NCBI GenBank assembly: GCA_020686985.1
Contig: JAJEPU010000008.1
Span: 1 to 64,000 of the forward strand
Direction of reading: 5' to 3'
Length of the DNA: 64,000 bases
Origin: Brotaphodocola catenula
GTDB taxonomy: Bacteria > Bacillota > Clostridia > Lachnospirales > Lachnospiraceae
Part shown: positions 15,103-23,509 of the stretch, piece after piece
Layout of the letters: each line of letters opens with the position of its first letter
How positions within the stretch are numbered: position 1 is the first letter of the stretch
Made by a program: the position numbers and the translations under genes
The notes under the pieces: model-generated
The model's database searches: none
The model's input: only the letters and a program-made list of their open reading frames with translations
What the model was told of the DNA's origin: nothing

Positions 15103-17154
15103 TTAACGGTTCTTAAAGATCTCGATAATCGCCTGAACCATCTTTACAAGCACATTCCACATTCTCTTTAATGGTCCCTCAGATGCCTTTGCAGACTCCG
15201 CATCGAGCACTTCATCGTCATCATCAAGGCTGATCTCCTTCGTTCTCAGAATGACCTGAAGTGTATCCGGCTCCTCGTTCTGATCCGAAGTGAACGAAAC
15301 TTTCTCCGCGGACGGATCCATGTAGAGGAATCTCGTATCGCCGTCGAGATCATCCCACTCGCGATCCATCGTATCCTTCATCGTTCTTCCCGCCATACGC
15401 ATCGACGTCGTGCTGTCGAGAACGCGCAGGCTCTTGTCGAGGACCTCCATGCTTCCGCGAATGCTGTCACGTGCTGCCGCATCGAGGGAATCACTGCTTG
15501 CTCTCATCGTATTCTGAATCAGCGTCAGCGTGCTCACACTCGTGTCGAGCGCATTTGTCATCCGGTTTACCAGTTCCTCAGAATCATCAAGTGCAAGCTG
15601 AAAATCTGAGTAATACGTCTCAAGAGAATCATACAGAGCCGTGCTGTCCTCAAGGATGAAATCAATCTCATCGACGAGCTCTCCCATCGAACGAGATGCG
15701 TCTGATGTATCATCGAGAAGTGACGAAAGTTTTCCTGCAAGAGAGGTACTTGCTGAGGAAAGTTTTTCAAGGTAGGCTTTCTTCTGCGTCAGAGCAATGA
15801 GAAGCTGCTGAGTATTCAGCGTCACCCCCGGAATTCCAGCCGCCGTTGCAGAAGACGGGGTTGCCGTCTGCGCCGATGCATTTACGTCATCGATCAGATC
15901 CACATCGCCGTCGTAATAATCATTCTCCACCTGCTCAAGGCTGACTCCGAGAGAAGCAAGCTGGGTCACATAGATCTGCTCGCTCGACTGAAGCGTCGCG
16001 TCAAGCGCAATCAGCGTCTGCATCAGCTGATTTAACGGAGCGACACTGGCAGCAAGATCCTCGGTATTGCTCTTGATTCCGCGCAGGCTCGTGTTGAGCT
16101 TTCTCAGCGGATCCTGCATCTCTCTCATCGAATTCACAATGTCACCGAGACTGTCATGAACGATCTCGGCTGACTCTTTTGCGGACTCAATATGAGGAAC
16201 CATCGCCTGCATCTGCTCCGACACCGCAGTCAGAGAAGCAAGCGCCTTATCATTGTTGTCCAGGATATTGTCCTTAGAACCGCTCCAGACACCTCTCACA
16301 TTCTCCGCTGATCCAAGTCCGCTCTGAAGATCATTGACTCCATCACGCATCGACTCCACAGAGAGTGCCATCTGTTCCATACTGTCATAGAGCTGGTCTC
16401 CGGCTTCCTTCCAGGTATCCTTTGCATCCTTGAGATCCTTGACATGCTCAAGATCCTTTGTCGTGCCCGGAATCATCGTCATCAGCACGCCAGCACTCTC
16501 AAAGCTGTCCGAACCGATGCGAACCGTGTAGTCTCCATCCTCACCCGGAAGTGCCGTGAAAACGACTCCGGTCTGACTGCCGATGTTCTGAACCTGAGCC
16601 CCGTCCGCCTCAACGCTGTAACACTTTGTCAGATCGACAAGGACTGCGACTGCGAGCATCATGTTGTTGCGGTAATACTCGCGTGCATTCTCATTTGCCG
16701 TTGCATCAATGTGAATCTCCACGGTTCCGGATGCACCTGCAAGTTTATCTGCATCTGTCGGAACTCCGTTTAATTTATAGGATACGTCAAACGTCCACGG
16801 CAGAGTCACCTGATCGTTCTTCATGACTCCCTTATAATAGAACCGTCCATTCTGATCCGGTGCAAAGTTCCAGGTAACGCTTCCATCCCCGAGAACCGGT
16901 TCCGTATGATCTGTCATATTTGTTACATCGGTGTAATCGCCGTAATCCGTGAAACTCAAAGTTCCATTCAGGCTGATGCTCTTGACCATATTCACCTTGT
17001 CAATCTGACCATAGTAATCAAGATTGACGTACATCGCCTCATCCACACTCGCAGAGGCCTCTCCTGCCAGCACTGCTTGCGCCGGAACCAGACTCGTGGC
17101 AAGCGTGACAACCGTCATCACGGTCGCACCCATTCTTCTATATCTGTTTTTCAT
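15103..17154 (-). CDS. Secreted coiled-coil protein, YhgE/Pip-like partner of the MMPL exporter
   Basis: A 683-residue protein with a signal peptide (about 1-31, VPAQAVLAG). A beta-rich N-terminal third follows, then a very long alpha-helical, coiled-coil part (about 230-640) rich in LxxxVxxLxxxL spacing. The end is acidic, with a short amphipathic helix (RMWNVLVKMVQAIIEIF). Similar proteins sit beside MMPL-type exporters in Firmicutes and are thought to assist them outside the membrane. The exporter gene is 80 bases upstream on the same strand. Confidence 0.75.
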   Translation of the reverse strand: MKNRYRRMGATVMTVVTLATSLVPAQAVLAGEASASVDEAMYVNLDYYGQIDKVNMVKSISLNGTLSFTDYGDYTDVTNMTDHTEPVLGDGSVTWNFAPDQNGRFYYKGVMKNDQVTLPWTFDVSYKLNGVPTDADKLAGASGTVEIHIDATANENAREYYRNNMMLAVAVLVDLTKCYSVEADGAQVQNIGSQTGVVFTALPGEDGDYTVRIGSDSFESAGVLMTMIPGTTKDLEHVKDLKDAKDTWKEAGDQLYDSMEQMALSVESMRDGVNDLQSGLGSAENVRGVWSGSKDNILDNNDKALASLTAVSEQMQAMVPHIESAKESAEIVHDSLGDIVNSMREMQDPLRKLNTSLRGIKSNTEDLAASVAPLNQLMQTLIALDATLQSSEQIYVTQLASLGVSLEQVENDYYDGDVDLIDDVNASAQTATPSSATAAGIPGVTLNTQQLLIALTQKKAYLEKLSSASTSLAGKLSSLLDDTSDASRSMGELVDEIDFILEDSTALYDSLETYYSDFQLALDDSEELVNRMTNALDTSVSTLTLIQNTMRASSDSLDAAARDSIRGSMEVLDKSLRVLDSTTSMRMAGRTMKDTMDREWDDLDGDTRFLYMDPSAEKVSFTSDQNEEPDTLQVILRTKEISLDDDDEVLDAESAKASEGPLKRMWNVLVKMVQAIIEIFKNR

Positions 17155-17234
17155 CTTATTCTCCCTCCGATGATCCCTGACTCTCTAAAAAATGCATTTC
17201 TCATTTCAATGCAATCCTTATTCCAATGCAAGTC

Positions 17235-19463
17235 TTATGATTCAAAATGCTTTGCAAGTTTTGCTTTCACCTGACCCTGCATCTGTTTCCGCTTTTCGCG
17301 CATCTTTTCCCGGTAAGTCTGAATCGGATGCGTCCACGCCTTGTCGATGATGATCTTGTCACACAGCACAAGGAGCGACGGAAGCAGGAAAAGCACAAGA
17401 ACCAGACTGAACAGTCCTCCTCGTCCGATCAGATGTCCCAAATCTCCGATCGCTGCGGTCGTCGAAATCAGATGAACGATATAACCGGCAAGCGTGATGA
17501 TCGTGCCCGATGTGAGGATCGAGGAACAGGACTGGGCGATCGCTGAGATGCACGCCTCTTTCTTCGGAAGTTCCTGACGCTTTGCAATGTAGTTGTTTGT
17601 CAGCAGAATTGAGTAATCCACGGTCGCACCGAGCTGAATACTGCTGACAATGATGTATCCCATGTAAATCATGTCGACACCCTGAATATACGGCATCGCC
17701 ATATTGAAGTAGATCGCGACCTCAATCGGAATCATAACGATGATCGGAATCAACGCCGACTTAAAACTGAACATGACGACAATGAATACACCGAGCAGAG
17801 TCAGCACATTTACGCGGGCATTATCTGCAATGATCGTCGTCTTAATGTCCTGTGTGGACGGTGTCTCACCGACCAGATAGGAGTTATCCGGATAATATTT
17901 TTTCACAATCTCACGGATCTGATCGGTGTACTCGAACGAAGCATCACTCTCGCCTTTCGTGCGGATGTAAATCAGCATGCGCGCCGTGTCTCCGCGGTGC
18001 AGAAGTTTTGCCGTCGAGTACGGAATGATGTCCTCCGGAACTCCCTCCGGAAGTGTTCCTGCCATTGAGGTCACACTCTTCACATACGGCAGATCCTCAA
18101 GCTCATCCGTGAGCTCCTTCTCCGTCACATTGGAGGTGTTCGGGTAAATCGCAAGAAGCATATTGCTTCGTCCAAACTTTGCGACGATCTCCTGATCGTC
18201 CTCGTAAACCTTCGTTCCCTCTGAAGAACCAACCGCATCATTTCCAAACAGGAAATCATTCATTCCCTGTGCGACATAGGCAGGAGGTGTCAGCACAATG
18301 ACAAGCGCCAGGATCACATATCGAACTTTGTATACAAGTTTTCCAAGCGGTGTGAAATTCGGAAGGAACGAACGATGTCTCGTCTTATCGTTCCACTTCG
18401 CAAACTTCAGAATCATCGCCGGCATGAAGAAGACAACTGCAAGCAGACTGCAAATGATTCCCTTTGCAAGCACCAGTCCCATATCGAAGCCAATGTTGAA
18501 CTTCATCGTCACAAGCGCAAGGAAGCCGACAACCGTCGTCAGACTGCTCGCGAAAATCGAGTTGATCGCTTCCTCAACTGCCTTGACGATCGCCTCCTCC
18601 TCGGAGAAACCTGCATTTCTCCATCTCAGGAAGGCATCGAGCAGGAAAATCGAGTAGTCCATCGAGGTCGCAAGCTGAAGAATAATCGCCACATTGTTCG
18701 TCAGAAACGAAACGGTTCCGATAAATATGTTTGTTCCACGGTTCAAAAGCACCGCCACCCCCATGACAAGCATGAAAAGAATCGGCTCCGTCCACGCCGT
18801 CGTCGTCAGTGCAAGAACCGCAAAGATCATGATCACGGCAACGACAAGAATTGTCTGCATCTCGCTCGCCGTCGTCTCAATCAGAGATTTGTTCTGGATT
18901 GCCATTCCGGAGAAACATCCCTTATCTCCGGTGATCTCCTTCAGCTCGGTGATCGCATTCTTCGTGCGGTTGGAATCCGACTCCTCATCAAACGTGATAT
19001 CCATGACCGCACAATTATCCTTGTAGTAATCTTTGATGTCGTCCATGTTGATGAAATCTTCTCCGGCATACACATTGACGGTCGTGTCGCACCAGAGCAC
19101 CTGATCGACTCCATCGACGGCTTCAAATTTTTCTTTATATTGTTTCGCCTCATATAGCGAAACGTCCTTTATCATGACTCTCGCCGTTCCCGGGTATCCA
19201 AAGACTTCCTTCATCTTGTCAAGTCCCTGAGCGGACACGGCACTCTTCGGCACATACTTTGTCAAATCATAGTTTACATCGACAAAAAGCATCGCAAGCA
19301 GAGAAAACAGACACCCAATTGCAAACAGAATCTCAATGAATCCGCGCTTTTTGATAATCTGGTACGCCAGCATCGTGGAAAATCCACCCTCTGCCCCTTT
19401 CTCCGCCATCGGTTTTTCTCTGTGTCTCAGGCCTTTTATCCGATTAAACAGTTTCTGTCCCAT
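17235..19463 (-). CDS. MMPL/RND-superfamily transporter
   Basis: A 742-residue polytopic protein with the RND plan: a membrane helix near residue 40, an extracellular loop, a five-helix block (about 200-365), a second loop (about 385-540) and a second five-helix block. The helix phrases ATSMDYSIFLLDAF and GATVDYSILLTNN are the paired MMPL signatures with the proton-relay Asp. Substrates may be lipids, peptides or drugs; none is indicated. AAGGAG lies before the ATG. It forms an apparent operon with the coiled-coil partner downstream and the CAP-like secreted protein upstream. Confidence 0.9.
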   Translation of the reverse strand: MGQKLFNRIKGLRHREKPMAEKGAEGGFSTMLAYQIIKKRGFIEILFAIGCLFSLLAMLFVDVNYDLTKYVPKSAVSAQGLDKMKEVFGYPGTARVMIKDVSLYEAKQYKEKFEAVDGVDQVLWCDTTVNVYAGEDFINMDDIKDYYKDNCAVMDITFDEESDSNRTKNAITELKEITGDKGCFSGMAIQNKSLIETTASEMQTILVVAVIMIFAVLALTTTAWTEPILFMLVMGVAVLLNRGTNIFIGTVSFLTNNVAIILQLATSMDYSIFLLDAFLRWRNAGFSEEEAIVKAVEEAINSIFASSLTTVVGFLALVTMKFNIGFDMGLVLAKGIICSLLAVVFFMPAMILKFAKWNDKTRHRSFLPNFTPLGKLVYKVRYVILALVIVLTPPAYVAQGMNDFLFGNDAVGSSEGTKVYEDDQEIVAKFGRSNMLLAIYPNTSNVTEKELTDELEDLPYVKSVTSMAGTLPEGVPEDIIPYSTAKLLHRGDTARMLIYIRTKGESDASFEYTDQIREIVKKYYPDNSYLVGETPSTQDIKTTIIADNARVNVLTLLGVFIVVMFSFKSALIPIIVMIPIEVAIYFNMAMPYIQGVDMIYMGYIIVSSIQLGATVDYSILLTNNYIAKRQELPKKEACISAIAQSCSSILTSGTIITLAGYIVHLISTTAAIGDLGHLIGRGGLFSLVLVLFLLPSLLVLCDKIIIDKAWTHPIQTYREKMREKRKQMQGQVKAKLAKHFES

Positions 19464-19566
19464 CTCTTCTACTCCTTCTGATTCTGTTTTCTTTCCTGTT
19501 CACAGGTATTCTCGCAACTGTTCAGTAGCTTCACAGTCACGAGCAAAAATCCATCGAAAATGTCTT

Positions 19567-20379
19567 CTATCTCATCAGCACAATCATAAAATAGTGTGCG
19601 CCGTCTTTCTCTGCATGCGCCATTCCGAGACTTCGATAATATTCCAGCGAATAGAGATGCTTTCCAGAAGTATCATACTTCTTCTGAGTCCGATCCATCA
19701 CCTTGTCAAACGCATCGTCGGCATCATCCCGCCTCTGTATGTAGAGTTCCAGACTCGTCGCATGTTTGCGGTAGCCAACCTGCCCTAAATAATCTTTCAG
19801 GCTTCCTTCTCCCGGAATTGTGCTGTCCACGCTGTACCCGTTCTCCATTGCCATCTCAAGTCGATGGGAAGCAATCTTGTTCAGATTCACATCCATCTTG
19901 AATCCGGCATACCGGTCGTACATCGCATGGTCATCACCATCGTACTCATTCTCGCGATCCGGATATTCCTCAAAGAACAGATCTTTCTTCTCGTCATTGA
20001 GCTGATCGAAGAGCGCCTGCTCCTCCTCATCATAGCAGACAACCGGATAAGCACCTCCTCCGGTATTCGGAATCCAGTGTGCGCTCTGAAGCGTTCCATC
20101 CTTCTCAAACTCGTAAACGGCATCGTCAAACGTCAGCTCTTTTCGGTTTTTTGTCCCATCCTCCAGATAGTAAAACCACTCGCCTTCCTCAAATCTCCAT
20201 CCGGTCGAACTCTGTTCCGTTCCCTGAGTCTTTTGTATTTCCTGAGTCTGCTGTATCTCCTCTGTACCCTGCACTTCCTCTGCCCGGACCTGCCAAACCT
20301 GTCCCGGCATTCCAGCCATCAGAAAAACCATCGCCGCAGCGATCGTCCAAAGATATGCTTTACAACATTTCTGAGACAT
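19567..20379 (-). CDS. Secreted CAP-superfamily-like protein
   Basis: A 270-residue protein with a signal peptide (ending QVRAEE), a Gln/Thr/Glu-rich linker, one aromatic wall-binding-type repeat (WRFEEGEWFYYLEDGTK) and a C-terminal domain resembling CAP/SCP proteins (NKIASHRLEMAMENGYSVD, then YRSLGMAHAEKDGAHYFMIV). The classical CAP His/Glu residues are not all evident, so the assignment is tentative. The start at 20379 is preferred because GGAGGA lies 7 bases before it; the ATG at 20385 is too close. Confidence 0.65.
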   Translation of the reverse strand: MSQKCCKAYLWTIAAAMVFLMAGMPGQVWQVRAEEVQGTEEIQQTQEIQKTQGTEQSSTGWRFEEGEWFYYLEDGTKNRKELTFDDAVYEFEKDGTLQSAHWIPNTGGGAYPVVCYDEEEQALFDQLNDEKKDLFFEEYPDRENEYDGDDHAMYDRYAGFKMDVNLNKIASHRLEMAMENGYSVDSTIPGEGSLKDYLGQVGYRKHATSLELYIQRRDDADDAFDKVMDRTQKKYDTSGKHLYSLEYYRSLGMAHAEKDGAHYFMIVLMR

Positions 20380-20597
20380 CCTCATTCCTCCATTTCTATC
20401 TTTTTACGCTTGCCTTTGCAAATCTCGCTCTCATCCACACTCCGCGCAGCTGCCAACAACTCCTGCAAAGGCTCCGCCCTGTAAACTGAAAAAATCTGCT
20501 ACCGCCACGGTATCATACGGCATTTTCCGTTCAGAAAATGCCTATCCGTGCACAGTGACTCCTCTGTTTCTGAACATATTGAAGTAACTATCATTTC

Positions 20598-20667
20598 TTG
20601 CACTATTATCTATGTTTATGGTAAAATACTCAAGTATCATATTTTTGTGGAGCGTTTCAAATGAAAC
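20598..20667 (+). promoter_or_regulatory. tetR promoter and candidate auto-operator
   Basis: TTGCAC (20598-20603) and TAAAAT (20622-20627) are 18 bases apart. A 14-bp perfect palindrome GTTTCAAATGAAAC (20654-20667) lies in the leader and is a good operator candidate for the TetR protein. The rest of 20380-20758 shows no gene. Confidence 0.55.
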
Positions 20668-20758
20668 AGTTTTATGCGCTTTGTCCTATTTGACACAAAA
20701 GTGTTATTCCGTTTCTTTTCGCTTATTTTTTAGAATTTTTTTGGAGGAGCAATCTATT

Positions 20759-21376
20759 ATGAGCCGAAATAACCCATCAAAAGAGCACATTACAGTACGG
20801 CGCACCTATGCCCTGCTTCGTGGCGCATTTTTGAAAGAACTGAGCATGCTTCCACTCGAACAAATCACCTTGACGGAGATTTGCAATACCTCTCTGGTTT
20901 CCCGATCAACCTTTTACCGCTACTTTGAAGACAAGTACGATCTTCTCCACTACTGCCTTCTCTCTCTGATCGAGGAAGTTGGTCTGACAGAAGAAGTCAT
21001 CAGCCTTCAAAACATCGATTCCCTGAAAAACTTCCTGACGATCCTGATTGAGCACATCAGTGAAAACAAGATTCAGTATCAGAAAATTTATCAGGCAAAT
21101 AAGGACGGAGATCTGATCCGGATTCTGAGAAAAGGACTTCAGGATATTCTCAGTGACAAACTGCGCTCTGCAGAAGAAAACGGCTATCATGCAAAGATTG
21201 CCTCTCCGATCTTTTCTTCCATGCTCGGCGATCTGTTTTTCAGCATCATCAAATGCTATTTAGAGGAAGCTGACCAGTTCGATACGGAGACTTTTATCGA
21301 AAACGTCAGTCTCTTCATCCGAAGAGATTTCTTTGAGCCGATCTCACAGACTCCTGTTCACACACACAATCAATAA
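20759..21376 (+). CDS. TetR/AcrR-family transcriptional regulator
   Basis: A 205-residue regulator with the N-terminal helix-turn-helix ending LVSRSTFYRYFEDKYDLLHY, the TetR signature, and an all-helical C-terminal ligand/dimer domain. The start at 20759 follows GGAGGAG; the frame is open upstream but lacks protein character. It is divergent from the CAP/MMPL/coiled-coil genes, so it plausibly controls that export cluster as well as itself. Confidence 0.85.
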   Translation: MSRNNPSKEHITVRRTYALLRGAFLKELSMLPLEQITLTEICNTSLVSRSTFYRYFEDKYDLLHYCLLSLIEEVGLTEEVISLQNIDSLKNFLTILIEHISENKIQYQKIYQANKDGDLIRILRKGLQDILSDKLRSAEENGYHAKIASPIFSSMLGDLFFSIIKCYLEEADQFDTETFIENVSLFIRRDFFEPISQTPVHTHNQ

Positions 21377-21436
21377 ACAAAACTATTTTCAAAACATTCC
21401 AACACAACTTTTCAAATCAACACTTGCAAAAGTTTG

Positions 21437-21565
21437 AACACAAAAAGGCGCTCTGCTTGCGGGACAGAGCGCCTTTTCATAGGAGTTGAGTCGTTGCCTC
21501 CACGGGTCAGATGGGGCAATGTTGAAATGTATAGAATATTCACATGTGGTTAGCTATTGCTAACT
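21437..21565 (-). ncRNA. Small RNA gene, copy 1 of a near-identical pair
   Basis: Minus-strand promoter TTGATT (21595-21600), 17 bases, TAATAT (21572-21577) with a TGC extension. The transcript of about 125 bases has a 5' hairpin (GTTAGC/GCTAAC), a conserved core, and a terminator with stem GGCGCTCTG/CAGAGCGCC, loop CTTGCGGGA on the plus strand, then TTTTTGTG. No ORF is present and no minus-strand gene follows, since tetR is convergent; this argues for a free RNA, not a leader. Ends are estimated. Confidence 0.75.
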
Positions 21566-21623
21566 GTTTATATATTAGCATAAGGTTTTTGGAAAATCAA
21601 GTACATTTTTTCGTACAATTTTC

Positions 21624-22238
21624 TCATCTAACGGTTTCTTCCTTCTCTGATCCATCATCGAGAATCCGGTATTCTCCGTCTTTCAATTCAAGAACGGCGA
21701 TCGCACAGTTCGGGAGCTTAATTTTCCAGAAATCACCAAGCGCAATCCCGGCAATCGGATTCAGGATCGTTCGGTTGACAACTGCATGAGCGACAAGAAG
21801 AACGGCATCAAAGTCGTGTTCCCGTTTCTTTAAGTCTTCCATGAAAGCGCCCGTACGGCGATATACAGCCTCAAAGGTCTCTGCCCCCTCCGGCGGAAGA
21901 TAGTGTGCTGGATCACTGAAAAAGTTATGAACCGGATCAGCTGGGTTTGCCTCAATTTTTTCTCTCTCCCGTCCTTCTTCCACACCAAAAGCAATCTCCG
22001 CAAGACGGTCTTCGGGCTTCAAGATCCCCTTCTGGTCTCCGAGAATAATCTGGGCAGTCTCCTGAGCACGAATCAGAGGAGAGCAGAAGGCGCCATCAAA
22101 TACAACATCTCTCAATTTTTCCGATGCTTTCTCTGCCATCTCACGTCCACAGTCATTCAGAGAAATGTTGTGTCTTCCCTGAATCTTGTGCGCCTTATTC
22201 CAATCCGTCTGACCATGTCTCACCAGATAAATTCTCAT
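21624..22238 (-). CDS. Histidine phosphatase family protein
   Basis: A 204-residue enzyme of the phosphoglycerate-mutase-like superfamily. The N terminus MRIYLVRHGQTDWN carries the catalytic His8. Arg is in SPLIRAQETA, Glu in FGVEEGRE and the second His in VAHAVVNR. Members hydrolyse small phosphate esters; the substrate cannot be read from sequence. The gene lies alone between the two small RNA genes, on the same strand. Confidence 0.85.
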   Translation of the reverse strand: MRIYLVRHGQTDWNKAHKIQGRHNISLNDCGREMAEKASEKLRDVVFDGAFCSPLIRAQETAQIILGDQKGILKPEDRLAEIAFGVEEGREREKIEANPADPVHNFFSDPAHYLPPEGAETFEAVYRRTGAFMEDLKKREHDFDAVLLVAHAVVNRTILNPIAGIALGDFWKIKLPNCAIAVLELKDGEYRILDDGSEKEETVR

Positions 22239-22370
22239 CTCAGCCGTTCCCTTTCTTCTTTATCCATCTCTCTATTTGTTACCGTTCATGCATGACACAA
22301 ACGGTAATCGATTTCTTTCTCTTATTGCGATTTTTTATGATCTTTTTTCACACCGTGTATATTGCTCTCT

Positions 22371-22399
22371 ATTTTGACCTCCCACGTTCAAAAAGTCAA
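22371..22399 (-). promoter_or_regulatory. Possible promoter of the histidine phosphatase gene
   Basis: On the minus strand TTGACT (22394-22399) and CAAAAT (22371-22376) are 17 bases apart, just downstream of the small RNA terminator. Confidence 0.45.
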
Positions 22400-22421
22400 G
22401 TCTATTTTTCCATACAACATC

Positions 22422-22465
22422 GCTTTTATTTTATGATAGGACGCAATTTCCTATGAAATAAAAGC
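22422..22465. repeat. Terminator-linked palindrome, copy 1
   Basis: Core ATAGGA-CGCAATT-TCCTAT with outer arms GCTTTTATTT/AAATAAAAGC. The right arm is the T-tract and last stem bases of the small RNA terminator read on the minus strand. The core arms differ slightly from the other copies. Confidence 0.8.
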
Positions 22466-22583
22466 ACCCTGCTTGCGGGACAGGGTGCTTTCTTCATAGG
22501 AGTTGAGTCGTTGCCTCCACGGGTCGAATGGGGCAATGTTGAAATGTATAGAATATTCACATGTAGTTAGTTGTCGCTAACTG
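22455..22583 (-). ncRNA. Small RNA gene, copy 2 of a near-identical pair
   Basis: Minus-strand promoter TTGACA (22613-22618), 17 bases, TAATAT (22590-22595) with TGC extension. The 5' hairpin is GTTAG/CTAAC, followed by the shared core of about 75 bases. The terminator stem is AAGCACCCTG/CAGGGTGCTT (22462-22490) with the same loop CTTGCGGGA as copy 1. The stem bases differ from copy 1 by paired substitutions, which supports RNA structure. It ends in TTTTATTT, which merges with the palindromic repeat. Ends are estimated. Confidence 0.78.
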
Positions 22584-22799
22584 AGTATTATATTAGCATA
22601 TGCTAACCATATTGTCAATCCTTTTTTCATATTTTTTTCATCTAATTTTATTTACTTGCACAAATCAATTACCCTCCATATTTCCAATCGTTCAAAGTCA
22701 ATGCCCAACGATTTTAAGTCGGGGTAGTTCACAGAGCCAATCCTAATACCTGCCCAGCCTTTGCAAACGGACGATGTAAATAAAACTTGAAAGAGATTC

Positions 22800-22975
22800 C
22801 TAACGCGACGAAGGGCGGGCAAGTATATGCAAACGCGTTCGCATAACTTTGCCCGCCCATAGGAGCGAACTCAAAATATAACTCAGAGTGGATGCGCAGT
22901 AATTCTGATGGGAAGATGTCAGCAAAGCTGACCAGAATTGCGCGCCAAGTCTCCACGAGCGTCGACTTGAATTTT
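22800..22975. repeat. Inverted partial copy of repeat family A plus long palindrome
   Basis: At 22814-22860 GGGCGGGCAAGTATATGC pairs with GCATAACTTTGCCCGCCC. It is followed by TATAACTCAGAGTGGATGCG, then AAGATGTCAGCAAAGCTGACC and AGTCTCCACGAGCGTCGACTT. These are the reverse complement of family A segments found at 12.9-13.0 kb and 49.4 kb, here in a different order. No gene is supported in 22600-23011. Confidence 0.75.
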
Positions 22976-23011
22976 ATCTCTATATCTTATTCACTATAAA
23001 AAAGTCCTCAA

Positions 23012-23509
23012 TCACTCATTCCAATGAAGCCGATGAAGATTCCCCTCCATCGTCATCGCCTCAAACCCATTCTGGCGCAGTGCCTCATAGAGCACAATCG
23101 CCACAGAATTCGCCAAATTCAGAGAGCGGATGTCTCCCCACATCGGAATCCGCACACAGGTCTCCTCATTCTCCACAAGGATTTCCTCAGGAATTCCTGC
23201 ACTCTCCTTTCCAAACATGATGTAACAATCCGGCTCATACCTGACATCGGTGTAGACATGCTTCGCCTTTGTCGTTGCCATATAGATCTTTGCGCCCAGA
23301 TTCTTGTCGAGGAAATCCTGATAATCGCAGTAGACCGTCACATCGAGCTTGTCCCAGTAATCGAGACCCGCACGGCGGATTGCCTTCTCATTGAGCTTAA
23401 ATCCCAGCGGTTCAATCAAATGAAGCCTCGTGTTTGTCGCCACACAGGTACGCCCGATATTTCCCGTATTCAGTGGCATTTCCGGCTCAAACAAAACAAT
23501 GTTCATCAT
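23012..23509 (-). CDS. trmL: tRNA (cytidine/uridine(34)-2'-O)-methyltransferase TrmL
   Basis: A 165-residue SPOUT methylase. It shows the three family motifs: NTGNIGRTC, YIMFGKESAGIPEEIL and RIPMWGDIRSLNLANSVAIVLYE, the last forming the trefoil-knot SAM site. It 2'-O-methylates the wobble base of certain tRNAs. The ATG overlaps the stop of the upstream aminotransferase gene (ATGATGA), with AGGTGA before it, indicating translational coupling. Confidence 0.9.
   Translation of the reverse strand: MMNIVLFEPEMPLNTGNIGRTCVATNTRLHLIEPLGFKLNEKAIRRAGLDYWDKLDVTVYCDYQDFLDKNLGAKIYMATTKAKHVYTDVRYEPDCYIMFGKESAGIPEEILVENEETCVRIPMWGDIRSLNLANSVAIVLYEALRQNGFEAMTMEGNLHRLHWNE

Noticed and set aside
18375-19157. 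260-codon plus-strand ORF rich in Arg and His
   Set aside because: It is antisense to the MMPL transporter.
21441-22597. Direct repeats as ends of a composite mobile element carrying the phosphatase gene
   Set aside because: The repeats contain promoters, folded RNA and terminators with paired changes, and no transposase or terminal inverted repeats are present; twin RNA genes explain them better.
22729-22956. 75-codon minus-strand ORF
   Set aside because: It lies wholly in the inverted repeat element, so the open frame is a by-product of the repeat.
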